Of a stretch of 64,000 nucleotides of DNA, positions 45,316 through 56,730 are shown one piece after another. This DNA is from Adiantum capillus-veneris (lineage: Eukaryota; Streptophyta; Polypodiopsida; Polypodiales; Pteridaceae), in contig CM043942.1 of assembly GCA_014529385.2 (NCBI GenBank), positions 36,236,469 to 36,300,468 on the forward strand. Reading direction: 5' to 3'. The position numbers were made by a program, and so were the translations under genes. Below the pieces are notes generated by a model that had not been told where the DNA came from, did no database searches, and worked only from the letters and a program-made list of their open reading frames with translations. Every line of letters begins with the position of its first letter. The first letter of the stretch is position 1.

Positions 45316-45317
45316 AT

Positions 45318-45329
45318 TGGTATCAGAGC
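45318..45329 (+). promoter_or_regulatory. Primer binding site, tRNA-iMet
   Basis: TGGTATCAGAGC, an exact match to the usual plant Copia primer site. Confidence 0.95.
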
Positions 45330-46121
45330 TCAGGGCATCTGTATCCGACCGCGAACCCCGACATCTCCCGCCCTCCTAATTGTGTGTGTACCGACCCCGG
45401 GCTGGGGGAGCTTGGCAAGCTGTGCAGGAAGTCGAGAGCACTGTGAGAGATAATTGGGCCTCATAGCTTGGCATAGTGAGCATGTCGGGCAGACAAAGGA
45501 GAAAACCTCGTAATTGGAGCATGGAGTTGCTTTGCAAAAAGAACTCGAAACAGACTCAGTAGACAAAATAGAGCTTGGAATCGAAGCCAATCGAGCAAGT
45601 GCAATTCCCTTATACTCAACAAATCGGATCTGTCGGCAGCACAACAGGAGAATTGTACAAGCGGGCAATGTGCAGAAAATCGAGACAGAGGAGGCATTTT
45701 CGGGCAGGACAAGCATGGCAGTAGCGAGATTTACCAAAGGCTATTTCGAGCTTGGAAATCGAGAGCTTATAGTCGAAGGCAATCGAGAGAAGAAACAAAG
45801 CCTTGGAAGGCAAGATGAGAAGTAGATACAGGGGAAAGCACAACTTGTGTTGGCGAAGCTCATTTGCAATTGAGCGGCCCGGCAAAGAGAGTAGTTGCTT
45901 GGCAGCGCTGGAATCCACACACAACTCGAGCATTGAGAGCATTGCAATTTGAAAATATTGCAAGCTTGATATTGTGTATAGCCTTACAGCACTAGGGCCG
46001 AGAAGTACCGAGTAGCTTATCATAGAGAGAGAAGGTCATTGGGGAATTGATGCAGCAGATTCGGGCAGCATCGAATCACAGACTTGGGGGATTGTAGCCG
46101 GCGGGCAGTCTGAGCATGGTA

Positions 46122-46122
<1 letters not shown>

Positions 46123-46189
<67 letters not shown>
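46123..46189. repeat. (CA)33 microsatellite
   Basis: Followed by CTGTGTGTG, giving a potential hairpin. Confidence 0.95.
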
Positions 46190-46191
<2 letters not shown>

Positions 46192-46400
46192 TGTGTGCTT
46201 GCCATTGAACGAGTTGCAGCAGCAGACAAGAACGAGCACGAGCAAAGCCAGACCATACACACACACACAGTCTCATCCTCTGGTTCGTCAGGGCTGGAAC
46301 AGGAAATACTCATTAAATTTGTTTTATTTAAAGGCTTAAAACTCTTTTGTGTGCAAGGTCTCATTCCCACAGAGCCCTCAACAACCTCACTGCCAAAGAG

Positions 46401-46403
<3 letters not shown>

Positions 46404-46448
<45 letters not shown>
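46404..46448. repeat. (GA)22 microsatellite
   Basis: Perfect GA tract in the Copia leader. Confidence 0.95.
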
Positions 46449-46452
<4 letters not shown>

Positions 46453-47761
46453 AGATAGAGCGGACACATTGTGTTTGGCTACAGGAGGCAACTAAGCCCG
46501 GACATCACCCGAAATCGTCCCATTTCCTCGGCATTTCTCGGAACCAGAGACTCTCGCCCGATGGCGGGAGGCGACATCGGCATCAGTTTTCGACACTGAT
46601 TTGACGATTTCCTAGCATTTCTCCTCCACAGCTTCGAGCACCGGCTATTGGCATCATTTTATGACACCATTTCTAGCGCATCGGCTCGGCATTACTTACT
46701 CATTGTGGCGGATCTCTGACATCCGACCCAGACACTGGGCGTTTCCCCAGACGAGCGCGTTCCCGCGATCGACGACCGTGCTTGCGACATGCACGGGTGA
46801 GGTACCTCTATCATAGAGGAGTGACACCTGGCATCGACACCGAGTGCACCAATCTACCTGTACGACATAGTTTACGGATACGACTCCTTTGGCGGCTATT
46901 CGACTAGCATATTTTTGCCCGGCGGCAGAAATCGGCACATAGCGGCACGGACACGCAGGTTACAGGCTACAGGGGGTTTTTCAGCCCATTCACTCATAGA
47001 TTCTCCAAGTTACCAGACACAGCGCTTTGAAGATTTGGCAGTCATTTTGACAGCAGATTCTCTGCGGACACATGCGTTGACAGATGCATTTTGTTGTGAG
47101 CACACCTAGTGCTACTGAGCTCTTTTGAGAGCAGATATCCCCGCAGGGATCACTTTCACTGCATGCAGCAGTTCTTGGCACCTGCTTGAGCGCGATTTTA
47201 CTCATGTACGTTGAGTTGTGGACACTGCCCACTGTACTACGTGTGGAGCCATTTTTGGCTATTTTGGCAGTTTTTCCCGGCCGCATCTGAGACTCGGACC
47301 GGAAGAGCCCTTTCTGAAACTGTGGCTAGTCCATTTGTGTCTGCATTAGCTTTTTGGAGGGTCGATAGCGTGAGGTTTTTTTTGAGCTGGGGTGTGCTCG
47401 AATGTTGAGACACTTTCGGTGATACAGGTAGCTGGAGTTCCCCTTTACGGTACCCTCGCCATAGTATATGTATCTGGACGGTTATTTATGCTTTTGACGC
47501 CGAGTTGGCACTCATATAGCAGTTGTTTTGTGCAGTAGATGCCCAGTTAGTGCAGTTGGCACATTTCTATGCATTTTGAATTGAGTTTTGACTCCTCATA
47601 CAAAGGAAACTCTGCCGGATTTACTTCCCGTGAGTCGTGACTTCCATTGTTGGCACTTTTGAGTCTATTTCGGTTGAGATTTTACTCCCGATACAAAGGT
47701 TACTCTGCCCAAATTTCTACAGCGTCTCGCCATATTTGGCACCTCTCAAACCCTCTTATCA

Positions 47762-48388
47762 ATGATGGCTTCTTCTTCAGAAAAGGAGGAGTATTTCATT
47801 CGGAAGTTCGATGGTAGCAACTTCACCATGTGGAAAGAGAGCATGAAAGATGTTTTGATAAACAAAGGCCTCTCAGAACCGTTGAAAGAGCGCGCAGAGG
47901 ATGATGATTATACACAAGCTCAATGGGAGCGTTTGGATGCAAAAGCCATGGCTACGATATGTCTACATCTAGTCGAGTCAGTCTTCTTCACTATCATAGG
48001 GAAGAGAACAACCAAGGAACTTTGGGATATCTTATGTTCAGCATGGGAGAGCAAAAGTGCATCCAACAAAGTTTTTCTCATGAAAAATCTTATGAAGCTC
48101 AACATGAAAGAAGGTAGCACAGTTTCCAGTCATTTAAATGAGTTCAACTCCTTGTTCAGTCAGCTGACATCTCACGGCTTTAAGGAGTTTGACGATGAAC
48201 TCAAGTCTATCTTCTTATTATGCTCTCTACCCAGTTCATGGGATATCTTTTGCACAGCCATTAGCAATTCGGCTCCGAATGGCAAGTTAGAATTCAATGC
48301 TGTCACAGATGCTTTGCTCACTGAAGAGATTCGTCGTAAATCTCTTGATAATGCTAGTCATGGAGATGCATATATGGCTGGCAGTTAA
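47762..48388 (+). CDS. gag: Copia gag, UBN2-type, 208 aa
   Basis: ATG-ATG start at 47762. The product contains the UBN2/gag-polypeptide pattern: FDGSNFTMWKESMKDVLINK near the N-terminus, then TTKELWDILCSAWESKS, LMKLNMKEGSTVSSHLNEFN, and LLCSLPSSWD. This is the capsid-forming part of Copia polyproteins. TAA at 48386-48388 interrupts the frame; the same frame then runs on into an Arg/Ser-rich region and the zinc knuckle. Confidence 0.88.
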   Translation: MMASSSEKEEYFIRKFDGSNFTMWKESMKDVLINKGLSEPLKERAEDDDYTQAQWERLDAKAMATICLHLVESVFFTIIGKRTTKELWDILCSAWESKSASNKVFLMKNLMKLNMKEGSTVSSHLNEFNSLFSQLTSHGFKEFDDELKSIFLLCSLPSSWDIFCTAISNSAPNGKLEFNAVTDALLTEEIRRKSLDNASHGDAYMAGS

Positions 48389-48868
48389 ACAAAGCCAAGA
48401 GGCCGTGACAGGAACAAATACAAAAGCAAAAGTAGAGAGCGGAATCCTCGTAGTCCTAGCAGACATAGGAACCAAAGTAGAGACCGCAATGCCAAAAATG
48501 TCGAGTGTTACTATTGCCACAAGAAGGGTCATTACAAAAAGGATTGTCGCAGTTTCTTAAGAGGAAAAACATGCAAAAGGATAATTCTGGCAAAGGCAAA
48601 AGTACAGTAAAAATTGAGGAGCTCAACATTGTTGAGTCTCCCACTGCAGTAGAGGATGCTCCTCCTCCAATGATGCTCATTATGCCCATGGAGATTCATG
48701 CCGAGGTGACAACAGATGCCTCAGATGTTCTCATTTTCACTTCAGATCTCACTCCAGATGCTTTGGTTGCACAGGATGAGGGTTATGCACAGAATTGGAT
48801 CCTTGATTCTGGTGCAAGTTTTCATGTCACACCGCATAGAGAGTGGTTTTCCTCTTATGCATCCATGC
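48389..48868 (+). pseudogene. Copia zinc knuckle and protease, frame-broken and truncated
   Basis: Immediately after the gag stop the same frame encodes an Arg-rich stretch and the knuckle CYYCHKKGHYKKDC. Around 48555 coding shifts to another frame (48505-48897) that includes the retropepsin active site WILDSGASFHVTPHREWF. Homology ends a few codons later, where the next Copia block is missing. Confidence 0.85.
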
Positions 48869-50090
48869 ATCCAATCTGCGGACATTCATTACAATAAGCA
48901 TCCAATGATCGACAAACCATGATGTATTGTGCTTGTTGAAGGGCCTCAAAACCCATAATAACCAAATGTTCTCGCACATTACTGAGAGTCCAATGCTTGT
49001 TCACTTGGACTACCTCCAAAGCATTGTTGGGCATCTTCATTGCAATGCCAAAGCTTGCAATAGTGCCGTGTACACTCTGTAAGGGAGTCCACACTCCAAG
49101 ATTGCACATCCAACGATCATAGTGAAATCGTATGTACAAGGAGGTGCGGGATTTCAAATAGTGCATTCCAATACCTGAAGCTCCAACCTTACAACGGTAC
49201 CGGTCCCCATTGTGCATGCCCTCCACAAAACCCCAGCCCTCTTCTAAAAGCCTTCCTAATTCCTCGTAATGCACATCTTTACATACAAGCATTGTGGTAG
49301 TCTCCACAAATTTAAACTCTCTAAAAATGTGCACAAAACAATGAATAGGCAAACACCAACTCAAGCCCACAGACCTAGAAGCTTTAGAGTATTTCAAAAA
49401 GTTTTGGACATCTATTATCATCTTTTGCTTGAAAGATGCTACCGACCACAAATCTGGCACCGGCCACTCCATACTTAATAAGGAAGTTACTTTGATGGGT
49501 TCAAGCGTTCCAAACGCTTGTGTACAAGTAGGCACAATATAGGAGTGAGAATAGAAGAAAATCCTTCTTTGAACCAATTTAGTTGGGCAAAGATGTGGGA
49601 ACATTGTTGCTCCAATATCCGCATGTATAGCATTGAATGTGCCGGAGAGACTATGTAGTGGCTGCTCCTCCACCAACGTGGATGGAAATATGACTATAAA
49701 TGCATGACAAATCTTAAGTATGAATCCATAATAACATTACACTGTGATTTCACACCTAGCTTTGTATTGTCAAAACATGTACTTACAATGTCTTGGAAAT
49801 CGAGGTGGTTGTTGCAATTGCATGGTTGACATTGAGAAAAAATGTTGCACAATGGCTACGGTTCCCTTGTCTTTGCGGTTCTTGAAGCCAAGGAGCTTTC
49901 CTTCCCAATGAAGATCCAAGTTTGCACGATTCCGCACGCGATGAGGGCCAATAGCAGATGGTTGCATATATACCCAAGCACCTTTGGTGAACTCTTGTGG
50001 CACCTACTCATCATCTATACCTCTAGTGTTGTGGCATGCAAGTGCTGTGACCTCATCCTTTGGCCGCCTTTGCGAAGTAGAGTTGGCCAT
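48855..50090 (-). pseudogene. Two-exon gene of unknown function, minus strand, with one in-frame stop
   Basis: Exon 2 (48855-49693) is a 273-codon open frame; exon 1 ends at 49787. The 93-bp intron 49694-49786 has GTAAGT and a pyrimidine-poor ATAG end, and the phases match exactly (a codon split 1+2 gives Phe), which argues for a real splice. Exon 1 can start at ATG 50090 (MANSTSQRRPKDEVTALACH) but meets TAG at 50004-50006 before VPQEFTKGAWVY. Recognisable stretches are LDLHWEGKLLGFKNRKDKGT in exon 1 and HADIGATMFPHLC in exon 2; no family comes to mind, and a BAH-like fold is only a thought. The 3' end abuts the broken Copia, so the last residues may be foreign. Confidence 0.5.
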
Positions 50091-50168
50091 GGTTGAGCAA
50101 AGAAAATTAGGAGGAGGAGCAGGACCTTGCTTGTTGCTACAATGTAGGTGGAATAAAGTGATAGGAGA

Positions 50169-50278
50169 AGGTGGTTAACCCTTGTGGCAATGGGAGGAGA
50201 AGGTGGATAACCCTTGCTTGGTGTGGCAATGGAAGGAGAAGGTGGATAACCCTTGCTTGGTGTGGCAATGGAAGGTGG
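50169..50278 (+). repeat. 39-bp tandem repeat, about 2.8 copies
   Basis: AGGTGGATAACCCTTGCTTG recurs at 50201 and 50240 (period 39), with a 32-bp variant copy at 50169 lacking TTGCTTGG-like bases. Confidence 0.85.
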
Positions 50279-50678
50279 TAGGGGAGGAGAGAGGAGCTTC
50301 CTTACTGCAGCAATGGAGATGGTGTAGAGAGAGAGAGTGTTGGAGTAGAGGATGAGTGTGATGGTTGCAACCAAGGAGGGGTTGGAAAGGGGTTCTAGAG
50401 AGAGAAATAACTTTTTGCCTAAGGACTACTTTTGGGGGAGCTCTGGATAGTAAAAAATGATTTTTCAAAAGTTTTTAAAAATTTGAATTTTAGGGTTTTT
50501 TGGTGCACTTTTGACTTTTTGAGATTAAAAAATGCTTTTTTTACCATGAAATAGATTTAGGGAGGTTGTAAGAAGATAAAATTTGAGTTTTGAAAAATTT
50601 GAAAAATTTCAATTTTTTGGGATTTTTTCAAAACCGGATCAAAAAGGAGGGAAGTTGGAGGTTCCATATGGCCCACGT
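50279..50678. other. No gene recognised
   Basis: Purine-rich, then a T/A-rich part with runs of AAAAATTTGAATTTT. May be an old LTR. Confidence 0.35.
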
Positions 50679-50702
50679 CCCCCCCCCCCCCCCCCCCCCC
50701 CC
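50679..50702. repeat. Poly(C)24 tract
   Basis: 24 consecutive C after GGCCCACGT. Confidence 0.85.
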
Positions 50703-50839
50703 ACCTTCTCACTAGGTAAGAGTCCATTTAAGAAGTGTAAGACTACTTTGTCCCCCTACATTTTTGAGGGCATACGCTACCCTCTTCTCATTGGATGGCC
50801 TCTAATTAACCTTAATCCCAAAGGGGCCCTAGAGGGTTC

Positions 50840-51960
50840 ATATTTTTCCTAATGATAAGCGCTTCAATAATAATCAATTGCTTGATAGATTCATTAGGGG
50901 ATTACAACATGAGGATATCTACAATGGCCTAGTCATTAGAGGTATCACCACTTGGGAAGCAGTCACCACCAATGCAATCCAAGTGGAGGATAATTTAATG
51001 ATTCAAGGAGAAAGAGTGTCTGTTGAGCCCAAATCTACTAGCTCGCAAGCATCAGGGCATTAGCCAATGACCCTAAAGCCTATTGCTAAGGAGCCAAAGA
51101 TATCTAAGATGAGCAGATCTCACCAAGTCCATTCAAGAGATTCTTAGAGACAATCAAGCTCCACAAAACAATCATATGTATCCAAGAAGGGAGCAACAAT
51201 GGTGCTCAGTATGCTATGGTCCGCATAGTACCAGTGAATACCCTATTTTTAGAGTAAAATTCAATGGGAATTGCAATGCCTGTGGGAGGTATGGTCATCA
51301 AGCTAAGTATTGCATAGTATTTAAGTGCGCGATGGCCAATAGACCAACCTTAGCATGCAGAGACACACCTTGAGTGCTTGCATTGATGTCGGCCCCACCT
51401 CTTGAACAAACGTCACAACACATGGTCCCTAGGGCCCAAAATAATATTGTTCAAACAACACCCTTACCACCTCTAGTTCTAGGACCACAACCACCACATC
51501 TGAGAATCACTTTTTTGAATCACTTCTGTGAATCAAGTGGGTTGTGAGTCATCTATTGCTTGTTTGGAAGGCTGTGAGGAAGATATAGACCCTAATATTG
51601 CCTATGGGATTGATGCGCTTAAAGAAAGTCCACAATACTACATGGAGGACTATTAGGGACAATTCAAACGTGTCTATCGAGTAACTGCTCTTGCTACAGG
51701 AAACCAAAATATCAATTACACTGTTAAGAGACCACCTCTTCTATGTTATGAGTGTGGAGGTCCACATCATGTGGCTGGGTGTCCTATTAGGCTACAAAAC
51801 AACACCACACTAATGCAAATCAATCAAGCGAGCATGTCTACAATGCTGATACTCATATGTAATCAATGTGGCATCGATCATTGCATTACCCAATGTCTGA
51901 ATAATCCAAATGCATCGAAGATCACGTCATTAAACTTGATTGAGGTTACCAAGGAGCGAT
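50840..51960 (+). pseudogene. Gypsy gag C-terminus and nucleocapsid, broken
   Basis: Contains the capsid end (NQLLDRFIRGLQHEDIYNGL, then TTWEAVTTNAIQVED). Cys/His clusters follow: CSVCYGPHSTSEY with the last Cys lost, CNACGRYGHQAKYC, CYECGGPHHVAGC and CNQCGIDHCITQCLNNPN. The last two resemble CYKCGGEHLMNVC and CTECGVTHFIEDCSKNPN of the giant element. At least four stops break the frame. Confidence 0.8.
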
Positions 51961-52004
51961 CACAAAGTACACCTGTGGTACTAGTAAACGTACTCAAATG
52001 ATCG

Positions 52005-53880
52005 ATGCTCCAAAAACAAAAATATATTCTTGAAGAAAGAGACACGGCATCAATTTTCCAATCTCAGAAGAAGAAGAAAACACGAAGGAAGAGATCGCAA
52101 AAAGCAGCGAAATCAAACCCTAGTTCAAAGACCAACATAGGGACTGGTGACGATCCCATATATATGAACGATGTTGAAGAGGATTCTGATTCAGGTGAAA
52201 CCATGGAGACCAAAACGACCACTAAGAAATAAATCAACAAGAAAGATCGTCATGAGCCACAATGGAAAGGATCCAAGAAGAAGGTAGGAACTTATCCAAA
52301 CCCTACAGAGGAGATCGAGCAAGTCAAGCAATTAAGGAGTTTGGTAGAAGATACCCAAAGTGATCTAGAACCAGCACCTAGACAGATCCAGATTACAGAT
52401 ACATTGTTCCCTACGCAAAAACAACCTCACAAAGTTCATAGACCCCTAGCTATACCTAGTGTCATCCAAGAAGAAAGTGACTTAAATTCATGGGAAAGTG
52501 GGCGTACTCACTTCTTGTTGAAAAGAATGTTTATAGAGTGACTACCTGACCCTATTGAAGAAATGGAGACCCCATCTTCCCCATGTCAAGGGACTCAATC
52601 CCAAAAGGTACCGTTAAATATTGCCAAATTGATGGATTTTATGGCTTTAAAAGTTAGAACCACCAACTATATGGATACCCTGAGCTATTCCTAACTCTTT
52701 GAGCTTTCCTCAATGGAGAACTGAAGTTCGGGCTACCACAATTTGCATGTCTACTTACAGTTCCAAGATTTTGTCCTTCGAGTAGATCTTGTAACTGGTC
52801 GAGCACATCCTCTAGGAAATAGGTTTATAATTGATCATAGATTTGACACCACAGTTCACTCGGCCCCATTGCAGTATTGTTACACATGTAAAGTGGACAC
52901 TGATGTTGGGGAAGATTCTCCTTATATGGATGTACTACCTGGGATGACTGAGTTGGATAATGTGGATTGAGTCAACTTAGAAGAACCATAGACACTTGGA
53001 GAAATAGGGGGATGACCTGGGTAACACCTAAGGGGGATAAATTTCCACCACTTGTACCCTTAAATATGCTAGAAGCAATGCATATAGCTTCTGACGATCT
53101 ACAAGATGAATGTTTGACTGACATTGGAACTAGTAGGGTCTCACAAGACTATAGCTCGCATGATTTGGGGTCAGAATCATCAATTGAAATTGACTATGAG
53201 GACAAAGAATCTGAGTTAAATCTTAGTGCAAATGTGGAGACAAACCATTCAGGGCCGAGTGGTACCCTAGATGACAATCTATCCAAGGGACCAAAAGACA
53301 CAAGTAGCGATTCATATAGTGACTCTTCACTAGAGATCGGCCGTAATAAAAAATTAGACAAGAAGATTAAGAGATATAAGAGGCGATGATATCGAGAAAA
53401 TGTGCGTGCTAGAACAAATGAAAAGAAATCTATCGCAGAATGGATTAATTATATAGAGGCATGTGATGCTCATCGAAAGTTGGTAGATAACTGGGGTGAA
53501 TACCTTCAAAGCATTATGTGGTGTAGTCCACAACCCATTGACATCGCACAACTAGAGTCTACAGAGAATCCAAAGTTGAGCCGTACCGTAAGGAGATGAC
53601 AAAATCAAGAGTTAGCTCAACAACAAAAGGAATCGGAAATGAAATCACAGTCCACAGGACAATAGGACCCCACAGACTTACACCTTGCACCTGAACATTT
53701 CAAATCCTACACCACAGAGGAACGTAAGGTTGTGTATACCAAGGCTCAAAGAAAACCTATCAATGAAAACAATAGAGTTTATAATGGTCTATCGATAGTT
53801 AAGGAAATAGAGTTAACAGACCCAAGAGAAGAGTCCAAACCTGTTTTCATTGCCCAAGATCCGACAGAGACTGAGGAGTG
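52005..53880 (+). pseudogene. Gypsy linker region between nucleocapsid and RT, broken
   Basis: Short frames at 52005-52232, 52341-52541, 52743-52970, 52967-53389 and 53402-53599 are Lys/Glu/Ser-rich and read in the direction of the element. No retropepsin active site (D-S/T-G) was found, so the protease may have been lost. Confidence 0.5.
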
Positions 53881-53892
53881 TGTACTTAAATA

Positions 53893-54645
53893 ATTTCTCA
53901 AGGAATCTAGGGATATATTTGCTTGGACATATCATGATATGAAAGGTGTTCCACCTTCCGTGGTGGAACACACAATCCCCATGAATAGCATGGCTAAACT
54001 AGTTCAACAACGACCCTACCCAATGAATCCTAAATATCAAAGATCGTTCAAGAAGAGATTGAAAAGCTTGTGAAATGCGGAATCATATACCCTATTGAGC
54101 ACTCAGAATGGGTTTCTCCGATAGTGATTGTGCCAAAAAAGAATGGGAAACTCAAAGTGTGCGTGGATCTTAAGTAGGTCAATGCCACCACTAGGAGGGA
54201 TCATTACCCTTTGCCATATTCAAACCATGTGCTTGAAAGAGTTGCAAGAAAGAAAGCTTATAGCTTTTCAGATGGGTACTCTAGATACAATCAAATCACA
54301 ATTTCACTAGAGGACCAAGCTAAAACGGATTTTATAAGCAAATTTGGAGTATTCGCATTTCGTGTTATGGCTTTTCGCTTAATCAATGCCCCTGCTACCC
54401 TTCAAAGATTAATAAACACTTATTTTAGAGAATATTTGAGGGAGTTTTGCAAAGCTTTCTTAGATGACCTTTGTGTTTATTCCTCTTGGAAAGAACATCT
54501 ATCATGCTTATGAAAAGTGTTTGAAAAGTGCAAATTGTATCGCATCTCCTTAAACCCTTTCAAATGCCAATTTTGGGTTAAACATGGAGCCATTTTAGGG
54601 CATATAAAGAGAATGGAAGACAAATTGAAGGTCGAGGAGGACTAG
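53893..54645 (+). pseudogene. Gypsy reverse transcriptase, broken
   Basis: Starts with the RT-preceding block ESRDIFAWTYHDMKGVPPSV. RT follows: WVSPIVIVPKKNGKLKVCVD, DHYPLPYSNHVLERVARKKA, YSFSDGYSRYNQITIS (motif A region), FRVMAFRLINAPATLQRLIN (motif B) and AFLDDLCVYS (motif C with intact DD). A TAG follows LK near 54176, and a TGA lies near 54512. Homology ends at about 54645. Tat/Athila assignment rests on DHYPLP, LERVA and DGYSxYNQI. Confidence 0.88.
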
Positions 54646-54838
54646 GGGATGGATGGAACTATGCTATCGATCTTATAACTTTGTAACTCTTGCAATTTTG
54701 AAAATGATCCCCGATATAATCACATGATTTGCTTCAGCAAATCATGTCTTTGAATATAATTTTTCGCATTGAGATAAGAAATCATTTTTTGGTGAAAGTG
54801 CCTTTTTTTTTCTTTAATATCTTTAAAAAAGGGACCAT

Positions 54839-54846
54839 TATAAAAG
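54839..54846 (+). promoter_or_regulatory. TATA box upstream of the 54.9-kb ORF
   Basis: TATAAAAG in CCATTATAAAAGGGGGG, about 82 bp before the ATG at 54928. Confidence 0.6.
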
Positions 54847-54927
54847 GGGGGCCGCCTAACTCATTCACTATTTTCACTTTTGCAACTCTTGAGCTCCTCC
54901 ACTCTCTATCTACACCCCAGGCTAGAC

Positions 54928-56513
54928 ATGGATGCTTCCACAGCCTCTGCATCTGTATCTACACCCACATCCACCCCTTTGTCATGCTTCATCCTCTTCC
55001 TCTAGGACACCAAATACAAAGGGAAGTTGGACCTCCACACCTTTTTTACTCGTCTCCTTGACCTTGACGCCACAATTGCCCTTCACATGGATGCATTTGC
55101 CGAGATTTTTGCGTTCATGGAGGAGCACATTATAAAATATTCTGTATCTATCTCCCCACATGCAGGGATCTGGGTGCCTTGCGATCTTTTGCGCTATATA
55201 CACAAAGGTGATTGCCCATTCTCCAAGCGGTTGCAACAATTCCAAGAAATTGCCACCGACGCAGGCCATTTCTTGGACGAGCAAGCCTCAGGGGTGTCAG
55301 CGCTCAAGAAGCGCAAGTTGGGGGTGGAGTACCTTTCTCGGCTCGCAACATTTATCTTCTTGGTGAGCGAGGAACCTGATTTGGATGAGCTCCGCTTACC
55401 ACACCTCCAGGTTGGGTCCTTTATCAAGGACACCAAGGAGCAGGAGGTTATCCCCATGAACCTTGTAGCAGAAGGAAAGACACTCCGGCTCGAGTACCCC
55501 AGGGGGATCGAGGAACTGGTTGAGAAATCTATAGTTGTGGCTGGCCCTAGTGGCACTCCAGTGCCACTACCATTGACGGATGTGGCTATCCTAGAGGTAG
55601 AAATCAGCTGCTTCTCCCCAGTGGTAGTGGATGGGGAGGAGTATGTGTTTATGCATGATTTGGAGAAAGCATTTGGCCTGCGCATGGATGAATGCTTGAG
55701 CGTGCTATGCAACAACACCAAATGTCCCTTAGACAATACGCCACATGCCTTAGAAAGCAAGCTCTTGCCAGTTGGGGACTCTGTTGCTGACACTATTGCA
55801 GTTGTATGTGCGGAGGTCCTGGCAGTAGAGCAGTTGCACATGGCTGAGGAAGAATTCCAAGCCACGCAAGCCGAGGTTGAGGCCGCTAGGATGCCTATTC
55901 CATTATGCAACCTCCCATCCGATGATGCAAAGCTTGTAGCTGTGGTGCATGGGAGCATTGACTTGGATGCAAAGGGAAACAGGGAGGAGGACGACAAGAG
56001 CAGGAGGTAAACTATATCCTAATTTTCATGTTACTATTTTATCCTTCATTGTCTTTTTTCTCAACCTTCATCGGTTTATGACAGGATATCGTGGAGCTTG
56101 ATGATTTTGCTGCAAGGACGGGTGGCAAGCGAACAGGCTTTGGACCTCAAGCTTCCCTTGCGCATTACCTAGGACAACTCCCCCCTGGCGATGTGGCCAT
56201 TATCCATAATGAATTTACTCCCCAAGCCCATTTTATGACTTGGTCGTTGAAAGCTCTGAGCAAGTTTTTGTGTTTGAGCATCATTGCTCAAACTGCGCAT
56301 CTTGTGTTCCTAGTGCGTAGATCCCTTGTATGCACAGCGTTGGCACTGGCTTCCGTGGTAAAGTGCTTGCCCAGATAGGGATACATGCTTCCATTGGCTC
56401 AACTAACCCAAAGGCCATAGCGCAGTCCCTCTTGACTGGGGAGTTGCCTTACGCGCAAGATAGGCGCCAGGAAATGGTCAAGAAAATTATGAACTCCTCG
56501 GATACATGATGTA
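54928..56513 (+). pseudogene. Unrecognised gene, probably two exons, damaged
   Basis: From ATG 54928 a Ser/Thr-rich start meets TAG at 55003-55005, then the same frame is open to 56010 (327 aa from 55027). The product contains helical, acidic sequence (AEIFAFMEEHIIKYSVSISP, then GDCPFSKRLQQFQEIATDAG, then YVFMHDLEKAFGLRMDECLS). A candidate intron, 56007-56084, has GTAAAC and a good pyrimidine-rich end (TTTATGACAG). The following frame (from 56085: DIVELDDFAARTGGKRTGFG) is coding-like, but the phases do not match. A further shift near 56370 leads to ASIGSTNPKAIAQSLLTGEL and a stop near 56510. I recognise no family. Confidence 0.4.
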
Positions 56514-56730
56514 AAATCACCGTTTTGGAAGTAATAAAAAATATTTGGAATTGTCTCTCTATCTTGGAAATTCTTCTAAATGGGATTTGTCAATCTTGAA
56601 AATTGTTGTAATTGGTGATATGTTTCAATAAGATGTCTTTTTTGCTTGAAGTAACAACACAACGGAAGTTGGATGCACATGATACTGGGGGAAAGTATAA
56701 AACACATTTGAGTGAGAAGTGGTTTCTCTA
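56514..56730. other. No gene recognised
   Basis: AT-rich, probable 3' flank of the preceding gene. Confidence 0.4.

Larger units (their letters stand above)
45330..47761 (+). other. Unusually long Copia leader with microsatellites
   Basis: 2.4 kb between primer site and gag without a convincing ORF. It holds a (CA)n run at 46123-46189 followed at once by TGTGTGT, which can fold back on it, and a (GA)n run at 46404-46448. It is moderately GC-rich compared with its surroundings. Confidence 0.7.
45108..48868 (+). mobile_element. 3'-truncated Copia element with 2.4-kb leader
   Basis: A 208-bp 5' LTR, tRNA-iMet primer site, very long leader, and gag-protease coding that stops abruptly near 48868, just after the protease active site. 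No integrase, RT or 3' LTR follows. The sequence beyond the break belongs to an unrelated minus-strand gene, so the element was cut by a rearrangement. Confidence 0.82.
50840..54645 (+). mobile_element. Decayed Tat/Athila-type Ty3/Gypsy element, gag C-terminus to RT
   Basis: Plus-strand fragments run in order from gag C-terminus (50840) through four CX2C-type zinc clusters, a long linker and the reverse transcriptase up to motif C and beyond (54645). Stops are frequent. RNase H, integrase and LTRs are missing. The zinc-knuckle pair matches that of the giant element in spacing and sequence style, so this is a relative that does encode RT. Confidence 0.82.
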
